This document shows, in pieces, positions 6,944 to 12,340 of a DNA stretch of 12,768 nt; the stretch's first letter is position 1, and every line of letters begins with the position of its first letter. Under the pieces are notes generated by a model. That model was not told where the DNA came from, ran no database searches, and worked only from the letters and a program-made list of their open reading frames with translations. The position numbers were made by a program, and so were the translations under genes. The stretch is from Halobacteriales archaeon QH_10_70_21 (GTDB taxonomy: Archaea; Halobacteriota; Halobacteria; Halobacteriales; Haloarculaceae), in contig PXQM01000129.1 of the NCBI GenBank assembly GCA_003021325.1, forward strand, positions 6,118 to 18,885, read 5' to 3'.

Positions 6944-6958
6944 GATTGTGAACCAATC
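6944..6958. repeat. Inverted repeat upstream of the glutamate dehydrogenase promoter
   Basis: GATTG, a 5-base spacer, then CAATC form a perfect short dyad ending 8 bases before the A/T-rich promoter core at 6966. Position and shape suit a regulator site, but a 5-base arm can arise by chance. Confidence 0.25.
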
Positions 6959-6965
6959 ACCTATT

Positions 6966-6980
6966 ACAATTAATATTAAC
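6966..6980 (+). promoter_or_regulatory. Promoter core of glutamate dehydrogenase
   Basis: The A/T stretch CAATTAATATTAAC is the likely TATA element. Transcription would begin near 6998-7002, leaving a leader of about 25 bases before the ATG at 7027. This makes the GTG at 6948, which would translate the promoter itself, an unlikely start. Confidence 0.5.
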
Positions 6981-7026
6981 CGTGCCGGGCGTCCGAGAGG
7001 CGAGGTACGGACGACCCACCCCAGCC

Positions 7027-7809
7027 ATGTCATCGAACACCGCCTCGACGTTCCGCCGGAGACGGACCCGTCGACCGAACCGGACTCGGCCCGCGCCGTG
7101 GCCCGCCGCCAGCTCCGCCGCGCGGCCGGCTTCGTCGACATCGACCCGAACGTCGTCGAACGGCTCGAGGAGCCCAAGGCCGTCCACGAGGTGACCGTGC
7201 CCATCGAGCGCGACGACGGCACCGTCGAGACCTTCACCGGCTACCGCGCCCAGCACAACAGCGTCCGCGGGCCCCACAAGGGCGGGCTCCGCTTCCATCC
7301 CGGCGTGACCCGCGAGGAGTGTATCGGCCTCTCGATGTGGATGACCTGGAAGTGCGCCGTGGTGGACCTGCCGTTCGGCGGCGCCAAGGGGTTCACGGAG
7401 GAGCTGCGTGCCGTCATCGGGCCGAACACCGACATCCCCGCGCCGGACATGGGCACCGACGCCCAGACCATGGCCCGGATCATGGACGCCTGCTCGATAC
7501 AGGAGGGCGAGACGCGTCCCGGCGTCGTCACCGGGAAGCCCCCGGTCGTCGGCGGCAGCTACGGCCGCGACGAGGCGCCCGGCCGCAGCGTCGCCATCGT
7601 CGCCCGGAAGGCCCTGGCGCACTACGACCGGCCGGGCGTGGTCGCGCGAACGCGTCAACGTGGAACTCCACTCGGAGACGGCGAAGGCGTGGGACGCCGT
7701 CGAGGCGGCCTACGAGCGGAACGAGGACGCGACGTGGCGCGACGCCGCCTACGTCGTCGCCATCGAGCGGCTCTCGAGGGCCCACGAGGCCCGCGGCCTC
7801 TGGCCCTGA
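7027..7809 (+). pseudogene. gdhB: Glutamate dehydrogenase lacking its NAD(P)-binding domain (multiple lesions)
   Basis: Remnant of the hexameric enzyme linking 2-oxoglutarate and glutamate. The catalytic domain is clear: [28 protein letters not shown] (catalytic Lys), [13 protein letters not shown] and [20 protein letters not shown]. Three lesions are inferred. First, MSSNTAS from ATG 7027 is in another frame from the downstream protein, so about one base is missing near 7040-7060. Second, PFGGAKG (ends near 7391) runs straight into [12 protein letters not shown], omitting about 20 residues usually found there, in frame. Third, at about 7630-7640 KALAHYDRP joins, with a frame change, to RAWSRERVN and the normal C-terminus ending ARGLWP. 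About 145 residues are gone: the whole Rossmann domain with its GxGxxG loop. Families average about 420 residues; about 260 remain. Such a product could not bind the cofactor. Confidence 0.9.
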
Positions 7810-7861
7810 CCGGCGCCGTCGCTACCAGAGGGTTCTCCCGTCCGGGCGCGCTTGGGCCAGT

Positions 7862-8506
7862 ATGGACAGCCGTTCGGGCCGGTTCCGGGTCTTCCGCGTC
7901 GTCGAGAGCGTCCGGCACCTCAACCTCTACGAGGTCGACGCCGGGCGGCTCTACACGGTCTACGAGACCGGGTACCCGGACCGACAGGCGGCCGTCGACG
8001 CGCTCCGGACGGGCGACCTCGTCGAGGCGACGCTCTCCGGCGACCCCGACGCGGACGGCGAGCCGTGGCGGTTCGAGTCCCTCGACCGCGTCGGCGGCGT
8101 CGAGATGGCCTTCGCGACCGACGCGGACCCGCCGGCTGTCGCCGGCGACCTCTGGAGCGACGACCAGGAGACCCCGACCTACGCCGTCCTGACGGAGGAC
8201 GACGAGCCGGTCGGCGCCTGTCTCGTCCAGCCGCGGGCGCCGCTGCCGAACGGCGCCTTCGCCCCGAACCTCGTCGCCGGGCTGGTGCCGATGGAGGCCG
8301 AGCTGGCGTCGATACCGGGCGTCGACGAGCCGGCCGCCGGGGCGCTGTTCGTCGACCCCGACCCGCCGGACGCGACGACCTACTCGGTGCCCTTCGGCGT
8401 CGCGCTGCTGTTCACCGAGGCGGCCGAGGCGCTCCCGGCGCGGTTCCGCGAGGCCTACGACCCCACCCGCGGCGTCGACCTCGATTTCGACCCCTACGGG
8501 GTCTGA
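7862..8506 (+). CDS. Conserved-looking haloarchaeal protein of unknown function
   Basis: I do not recognise the family. The ATG at 7862 gives a 214-residue, acidic, soluble protein without membrane segments or Cys pairs. Its first 90 residues ([20 protein letters not shown], then [13 protein letters not shown]) read as beta strands alternating with charged turns, perhaps an OB-like or small barrel fold. The middle has [20 protein letters not shown], and the C-terminal part ends [14 protein letters not shown]. Codon use is the ordinary G/C-ending pattern and the frame is intact. It starts 52 bases after the glutamate dehydrogenase stop on the same strand, and no clear TATA box lies between, so it could be read from the upstream promoter. 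Convergent with the membrane protein at 8615-9085. Confidence 0.8.
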   Translation: MDSRSGRFRVFRVVESVRHLNLYEVDAGRLYTVYETGYPDRQAAVDALRTGDLVEATLSGDPDADGEPWRFESLDRVGGVEMAFATDADPPAVAGDLWSDDQETPTYAVLTEDDEPVGACLVQPRAPLPNGAFAPNLVAGLVPMEAELASIPGVDEPAAGALFVDPDPPDATTYSVPFGVALLFTEAAEALPARFREAYDPTRGVDLDFDPYGV

Positions 8507-8532
8507 CACGGGGCCCTGTGGGCGCTTACCGA

Positions 8533-8554
8533 CCGTCGCCAGGGTCGGCGACGG
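8533..8554. terminator. GC-rich hairpin between convergent genes
   Basis: Perfect 8-base arms (CCGTCGCC and GGCGACGG) with a 6-base loop lie 26 bases after the stop of the plus-strand gene and 60 bases after the stop of the minus-strand gene. No T-run follows on either strand, so a role in termination is only suggested by position. Confidence 0.35.
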
Positions 8555-8614
8555 CCGGTGAATCGTTCCAACGACCCGTACGAGCATCACGCCGCCCGGA
8601 CCCTGGGCGACCGC

Positions 8615-9085
8615 TCACAGCAGCAGCGACCCGGCGTGGACGACCGGGACGACCACGAGCAGGTACGCTGCCACCGCGGTGACCCAGTCGCGCCGGACCG
8701 CCCCGGCTCGACCGGGCTCGAGCCGGGACCGCGGCAGCACGACGAAGACGAAGAAGCCGACCATCAGCACGAAGAGCGCGAGGTCGGCGACGGCCGTCGC
8801 CACGATGCCGGCGCCGAGGAGCCCCTCGGCGACGAGGAGCAACCAGACGAACAGCGGCCCGGTGAGCAGGCCGGCGACGTAGTGGACGACGGCGGCGAGC
8901 CGGCGCGGCGCCTCGTCGGGGGAGGTCCCGGTCAGCACGCCCGACGCCACCTGCGGCGGCGTCTCGCCCTCCGGCAACCGCGCCATCACGGCGTCCATGA
9001 ACAGCACGGCGGGGACGGCGGCGGCCAGCCCCAGCGCGAACCGCAGGGGTACCACCAGGTCGCCGTGCATCGACAGCGGTCCCAT
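8615..9085 (-). CDS. Small multi-pass membrane protein of unknown function
   Basis: Unrecognised 156-residue membrane protein with four hydrophobic segments: about 14-33, 67-85 (VVHYVAGLLTGPLFVWLLLV), 91-115 and 133-153. A polar loop rich in Pro, Glu and Thr (about 36-60, LPEGETPPQVASG) separates the first two; a basic loop (RSRLEPGRAGAVRRD) precedes the last. No catalytic motif is apparent. The ATG at 9085 is preferred over the one at 9070 because a TATA-like box (GTTTTTTGG on the minus strand) lies 24-32 bases upstream. It lies downstream of the citramalate/isopropylmalate synthase on the same strand (64 bases) but has this promoter of its own. The frame is intact. Confidence 0.8.
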   Translation of the reverse strand: MGPLSMHGDLVVPLRFALGLAAAVPAVLFMDAVMARLPEGETPPQVASGVLTGTSPDEAPRRLAAVVHYVAGLLTGPLFVWLLLVAEGLLGAGIVATAVADLALFVLMVGFFVFVVLPRSRLEPGRAGAVRRDWVTAVAAYLLVVVPVVHAGSLLL

Positions 9086-9108
9086 ACCACCGGGTAGCGC
9101 CGAGCGCT

Positions 9109-9117
9109 CCAAAAAAC
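9109..9117 (-). promoter_or_regulatory. TATA-like box of the 8615-9085 membrane protein gene
   Basis: Minus-strand GTTTTTTGG is 24-32 bases before the ATG at 9085; the following distance suits a leaderless transcript. Confidence 0.5.
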
Positions 9118-9149
9118 GAGCGGAGCCTCCTGCGTCGTGCCGGCGACCG

Positions 9150-10519
9150 TCAGTCGTCGGCCAGTGCGGGCGTCGGCTCGTCGGCCAGGAGCCGGTCGAG
9201 CGCGTCGACCATCGCCCGCACCGAGGCGGTCGTGATGTCCGAGTCGGAGGCGGCGACGGTAACGGTCCGGTCCCCGCGGGACATCTCCACCTCGACGGTG
9301 ACGACGGCGTCGGTGCCGCCGGTGATGGCGTCGACGTGGTACGAGTCGAGCTGCGCGTTGGCGACGGCGCCCAGCGCGGAGCGGACGGCGGCGATGGCGG
9401 CGTCGACGGGCCCGGAGCCGGTGCCGGAGGCGACCCGCTCGGCGCCGTCGACACGATCTCACCGAGGTCGTCGTCGTCGACCTCGATGCCGTGTTCGGCG
9501 AGGGCGGCCTCGACGCCGGCCTGGCCTGCGTGCTTGCCGAGGACGAGCCGGCGCTTCCGGCCCACCTTCTCCGGCGGGTACGGCTCGTACATCGCGTCGT
9601 CCTTTAGCGTCCCGTCGGTGTGGATGCCGGACTCGTGGGTGAAGGCGTTCTCTCCGACGACGGCCTTGTTCGGCGCCAGCGGCACCCCGGTCGTCGTCGA
9701 GACCAGCTGCCCGAGGTCGTAGAGCTTCTCGGTGTCGACCGTCTCGACGCCGTAGCCGTGGTCCAGGGCGACCGCGACCTCCTCTATGGCGACGTTGCCG
9801 GCCCGCTCGCCGATGCCGTTGATCGTCCCGTGGACCAGATCGGCTCCCGCGGCGACCCCGACCAGCGCGTTCGTCACGGCCAGCCCGAGGTCGTCGTGGG
9901 TGTGGGTCGACGTCGGGCCCAGCTCGGAGAGCCGCGCGTAGACCTCCAGCGTCCGGTCGGGCGTGGCGTGGCCGACGGTGTCCGGCGCGCACACCCGGTC
10001 GGCGCCGGCGTCGATGGCCGCGCCCATCAGCTCCTCGAGGAACTCGAGGTCCGCCCGGGAGCCGTCCTCGCCGAGCACCTCGACCCACAGGCCGTGGTCC
10101 GTGGCGTACTCGACGAGGTCGACGGTGTCGACGACGACCTCCTCGTGGGTGGCGCCGACCTTCTCCTCGACGTGGCGGTCGCTGGCCGGGACGACCAGGT
10201 TGACGCCGTCGACGTCGCACTCCAGCGCGAGGTCGATGTCGTGCTGGACCCCCCGGGCGAAGCTCGTGACGCGGGCGTCCAACTCCAGGTCGGTGACCCG
10301 GGAGATGGTCTTCCGCTCGCCCGCGCCGGTGCAGGCGCTGCCGGCCTCGATGACCGCGACGCCGGCCGCGTCGAGTTCGCGCGCGATGGTGGCCTTCTCA
10401 TCGGGCGACAGCGAGATGCCGGGCGCCTGCTCGCCGTCCCGCAGCGTCGTGTCCAGAAGCTGTACGTCTCGGTCCTCGAGGGGAGCAGTCGCTGGGTGGT
10501 CCCCGAACAGGCTCGTCAC
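9150..10519 (-). pseudogene. cimA: (R)-citramalate / 2-isopropylmalate synthase family (internal deletion)
   Basis: Acyl-transferring HMGL-like TIM-barrel enzyme condensing acetyl-CoA with pyruvate (citramalate, isoleucine route) or with 2-oxoisovalerate (leucine route). Visible features are LLDTTLRDGEQAPG (about 21-34), the metal-binding HTHDD (206-210) and GIGERAGN (235-242), then NAFTHESGIH and LGKHAG. The sequence IEAGSA near 58 recalls methanogen CimA more than LeuA, but substrate choice cannot be settled here. The frame holds for 356 residues to DLGEIV (about 9452). It then resumes in another frame at VDGAERVASGTG, the regulatory LeuA-dimer domain, and stops at 9150. About 50 residues of linker and early regulatory domain are missing compared with the family. 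The start is GTG at 10519, preceded by a short ORF that may be a leader. Confidence 0.85.
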
Positions 10520-10529
10520 GGGAGAATCC

Positions 10530-10613
10530 TCAGCGGTGGGCGAGCGGTCGAATTTCTCGACCAGCCGCCTCGCGGCGACTTACTCTATCCTCTGCCGGAT
10601 TGGGGTTCGGCAT
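10530..10613 (-). CDS. Possible 27-residue leader ORF upstream of the synthase
   Basis: On the minus strand an ATG at 10613 opens 27 codons beginning MPNPNPAEDR and ending RPLAHR, with TGA at 10530-10532. A TATA-like box lies about 33 bases upstream of it. Only 10 bases separate its stop from the GTG of the synthase gene, and GAGGA at the stop codon could serve as that gene's ribosome binding site. This layout suits a translated leader coupled to the synthase. It has no run of Ile, Leu or Val codons, so classical attenuation is not indicated. Alternatively it is the true N-terminus of the enzyme cut off by one more frameshift, as in neighbouring genes. Confidence 0.35.
   Translation of the reverse strand: MPNPNPAEDRVSRREAAGREIRPLAHR
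10546..10562. repeat. Inverted repeat upstream of synthase start
   Basis: GGTCGA, a 5-base spacer (ATTTC) and TCGACC form a perfect 6-base dyad 27-43 bases before the GTG at 10519. The A/T-containing spacer is also near the position of a TATA box for that GTG. It could be a regulator operator or a hairpin in the leader mRNA. Confidence 0.4.
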
Positions 10614-10614
10614 G

Positions 10615-10631
10615 GTTGTACCCCCTACAAC
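10615..10631. repeat. Inverted repeat at the leader ORF transcription start
   Basis: GTTGTA, five C residues and TACAAC form a perfect 6-base dyad just upstream of the ATG at 10613 and about where transcription from the TATA box at 10643-10651 would begin. It is suited to a repressor site, but there is no direct evidence. Confidence 0.4.
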
Positions 10632-10642
10632 GTCGGGGGACC

Positions 10643-10651
10643 GTATTAACC
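10643..10651 (-). promoter_or_regulatory. TATA-like box upstream of the synthase leader
   Basis: Minus-strand GGTTAATAC is the clearest A/T box in the 174 bases between the DUF192 and synthase genes. Transcription would start near 10615-10620, giving a leader of about 100 bases before the synthase GTG. Confidence 0.45.
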
Positions 10652-10693
10652 TGGGGGTTGACGCAGGAATCGTCCCCGCCGGGCCGTCCGGGC

Positions 10694-11044
10694 CTACACC
10701 CCCGTCACGCGGACCGTATCCCCCGGTTCGACGCCGTCGGCCGCCCCCGCAGGTAGCTCGACGACGGTGTCGGCCGTCGCGCGGCCCAGTCCGGTCCACG
10801 CCGGGAGGCGCTTCACCTGCCGGACCTCGTCGTCGACCAGCCAGAGGGCGTCGATGTCGAACGGGACGCAGACCATGTGCAGACTCCGCGTTCCCGACCG
10901 CCCGAACGGGAAGACCAGGGCGTAGTCGTCGGGGATCGACCGGCGGAACATCAGCCCCCGACCCTCCGAGAACAGCCCGTCGGCGACGTCGACATCGCTC
11001 GCGAGGGTCCGCTCCTCGCCGTTGGCGTCGTGGACGACGCGCAC
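10694..11044 (-). CDS. DUF192 family protein
   Basis: Small single-domain DUF192 protein (PF02643), 116 residues; function unknown. The family core is plain: GRGLMFRRSIPDDYALVF (about 28-45), HMVCVPFDIDALWLVDD (about 55-71), and VVELPAGAADGVEPGDTV near the C-terminus. Many bacterial and archaeal members carry a signal peptide; this one has none, so it is probably cytosolic. I chose GTG 11044 as start because a TATA-like box lies 24-31 bases upstream and the sequence before it is that promoter. The upstream in-frame start at 11098 would run through the promoter. It is divergent from the HNH-like gene, with 79 bases between the starts. The frame is intact. Confidence 0.9.
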   Translation of the reverse strand: MRVVHDANGEERTLASDVDVADGLFSEGRGLMFRRSIPDDYALVFPFGRSGTRSLHMVCVPFDIDALWLVDDEVRQVKRLPAWTGLGRATADTVVELPAGAADGVEPGDTVRVTGV

Positions 11045-11067
11045 GGTCCGGGGTGGGACCCGCCCCG

Positions 11068-11075
11068 ATAAAAAG
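11068..11075 (-). promoter_or_regulatory. TATA-like box of DUF192 gene
   Basis: Minus-strand CTTTTTAT lies 24-31 bases before the GTG at 11044 and decides that start over the upstream in-frame codon. Confidence 0.5.
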
Positions 11076-11092
11076 CCTCGTCCGGACCCAGG

Positions 11093-11100
11093 ATTCAATA
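11093..11100 (+). promoter_or_regulatory. TATA-like box of the HNH-like gene
   Basis: ATTCAATA is 24-31 bases before the ATG at 11124, as for a leaderless transcript, and back to back with the DUF192 promoter. Confidence 0.45.
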
Positions 11101-11123
11101 CCGACGGCGACCCAGCCCCGCGT

Positions 11124-11705
11124 ATGGAGAAGACGCCGAAGGGGACGCCGGTCGGGGTCGACGACCCCTACGAGGTCGTCGAGCGGTGCGACCACCTGAC
11201 CGACGACGGCCGGTGCCGGTACGCGGCCGAACACGGCCACCACGACCCGGAGTTCGCGCGGGAGCGCCGGGCCGACGACCTCCGGTGTCCGGCGGCCGCC
11301 CCCGGGAGCGAGGCGCAGAGCGCCTCGAGGTGCGCGAGCGGGGAGCGCGACGACCCGCGAGCGGGCGAGTGGGACTGGCGGGACTGCCCGCACTTCCGGG
11401 CCAGACAGCGCTCCCAGGAGTGTCTCCGGTGCGGGCTCGAGGACCGCCGTCTCGCCCACGACGACGCGCGGCCGCTGCTCGAGGAGCACCACCTCGAGTA
11501 CCGCGACGACGACCGCAAGGAGACGGCCCACGAGATAACGGTCTTCCTCTGTCGGTGGTGTCACGCCAAGATCCACGACTCGTGGGCGCGGATCGACGAC
11601 GACGCCTCGCCGGACCCCGAGGCGCTGGCGGAAGCGGAGGGACGGCGCTCGCGGGAGCTGGACGAGGCGGCCTTCGAGTCGGCCGCGGACCGCTACGAGG
11701 AGTGA
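11124..11705 (+). CDS. HNH-like zinc-binding protein
   Basis: Acidic 193-residue protein of a haloarchaeal family (I believe catalogued as DUF7097, from memory only). The C-terminal part looks like an HNH/zinc-ribbon fold: C100-x2-C103, then H122-H123 in LLEEHHLEY, then LCRWCHAKIH with C143, C146, H147 and H151. This order (CxxC, HH, CxxCHxxxH) is the HNH nuclease pattern, though a purely structural zinc fold is possible. The N-terminal part has further Cys (22, 31, 55, 88) and the motif HHDPEFARERRADD, perhaps a second metal site. The ATG at 11124 is supported by a TATA-like box and by MEKTPKGTPV. Nothing nearby is a mobile element, restriction or toxin partner. A strong hairpin follows the stop codon. 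Confidence 0.8.
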   Translation: MEKTPKGTPVGVDDPYEVVERCDHLTDDGRCRYAAEHGHHDPEFARERRADDLRCPAAAPGSEAQSASRCASGERDDPRAGEWDWRDCPHFRARQRSQECLRCGLEDRRLAHDDARPLLEEHHLEYRDDDRKETAHEITVFLCRWCHAKIHDSWARIDDDASPDPEALAEAEGRRSRELDEAAFESAADRYEE

Positions 11706-11706
11706 G

Positions 11707-11744
11707 CGCCCGGTCGCCGCGCGACGCCGGGCGGCCCGCGGTTT
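11707..11744 (+). terminator. Hairpin with T-run after the HNH-like gene
   Basis: CGCCCG+GTCGC pairs with GCGAC+CGGGCG (11707-11733, 3-base loop, 2-base bulge), starting one base after the TGA at 11705. TTTT follows at 11741-11744. This looks like a transcription terminator of the HNH-like gene. Confidence 0.5.
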
Positions 11745-11812
11745 TAGAGGTGCCGTGAGACGGCTGGGTGAAACGTCTCCAACAATAGAAGAGCTTATGA
11801 AAGTACGCCAAT

Positions 11813-11929
11813 ATGACATCTGAAGACGAAAATCACGAGCGGATTCCCGGCGGCATGCGCCGCGAGCCCCCGAGCGCGATGGTCAGTCCTCGAGCCCACG
11901 GAGCCGCTCGCGGAGGGCGCTCGGGCTGA
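11813..11929 (+). CDS. Possible truncated gene start (38 codons)
   Basis: An A/T-rich stretch of about 55 bases (11778-11832) contains TATA-like CAATAG at 11784-11789, then ATG 11813 opening MTSEDENHER and IPGGMRREPP. From 11883 onward the frame only reads antisense through the end of the response regulator, to a stop at 11929. The first 23 codons look like the acidic N-terminus of a haloarchaeal protein; the remainder looks like noise. It may be the orphaned start of a gene whose body was deleted, or a chance ORF. No function can be given. Confidence 0.2.
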   Translation: MTSEDENHERIPGGMRREPPSAMVSPRAHGAARGGRSG

Positions 11930-12248
11930 ACGGCTTCGCGATGTAGTCGACCTCCTCGCCGACCGCCGACGCGAGGTCCGACTCCTCCCGGCTGGTGAGA
12001 AAGAGCACCGACACCGCCGATAACCGGTCGTCGTCGCGGACGCGCTCGTACAGCTCCGTGCCGTCCATCCCGGGCAGCATGACGTCCAGGAGGAGGACGT
12101 CGGGCGGCCCGGCCGACTCCAGGTGCTCCCAGCAGGTCCGCCCGTTCCCGAACCCCTCGACATCGAACTCGCCCTCGAGGGTCCGGGTGACGAGCGTGCG
12201 GATGTCGGCGTCGTCCTCCGCCAGCACGACCCGTCGCGTCTCGCCCAT
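11883..12248 (-). CDS. Single-domain response regulator (CheY-like receiver)
   Basis: Complete 121-residue receiver domain with no output domain. Phosphorylation-site residues are all present: acidic pocket E11-D12-D13 (LAEDDAD), phosphoacceptor D55 (VLLLDVMLPGMDG), T85 (FLTSRE), Y102 and K105 (YIAKPFSP). It would accept phosphate from a histidine kinase and act by protein contact. The cognate kinase is not in the window, and haloarchaea use many such orphan receivers. The ATG at 12248 is supported by a TATA-like box 23-32 bases upstream. It is unlikely to be the chemotaxis CheY, as no che or arl genes are near. The frame is intact; the gene ends next to a possible orphan gene start on the other strand. 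Confidence 0.92.
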   Translation of the reverse strand: MGETRRVVLAEDDADIRTLVTRTLEGEFDVEGFGNGRTCWEHLESAGPPDVLLLDVMLPGMDGTELYERVRDDDRLSAVSVLFLTSREESDLASAVGEEVDYIAKPFSPSALRERLRGLED

Positions 12249-12270
12249 ACTGGCGTCTTAGGCGCCCTGA

Positions 12271-12280
12271 GGTTGTATTT
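12271..12280 (-). promoter_or_regulatory. TATA-like box of the response regulator
   Basis: Minus-strand AAATACAACC lies 23-32 bases before the ATG at 12248, consistent with a leaderless transcript. Confidence 0.45.
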
Positions 12281-12340
12281 GTCGCCCGCGTGCGACTCCG
12301 CGTGAGACCGCCCGGGATAGGACAGGGGAACGTGGCCCGG

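Noticed and set aside
6948..7026. GTG at 6948 as the start of glutamate dehydrogenase.
   Set aside because: It would translate through the A/T-rich promoter core. The ATG at 7027 with an early frameshift is more plausible.
2855..9460. Mobile-element insertion or excision as cause of the gene breaks.
   Set aside because: No inverted-repeat ends, target duplications, transposase fragments or footprint-sized insertions are seen at any junction; sequence is lost, not gained.
9620..10756. A 378-codon plus-strand frame antisense to the citramalate/isopropylmalate synthase.
   Set aside because: It is a shadow of a well-identified enzyme, with no recognisable domain, promoter or ribosome binding site.
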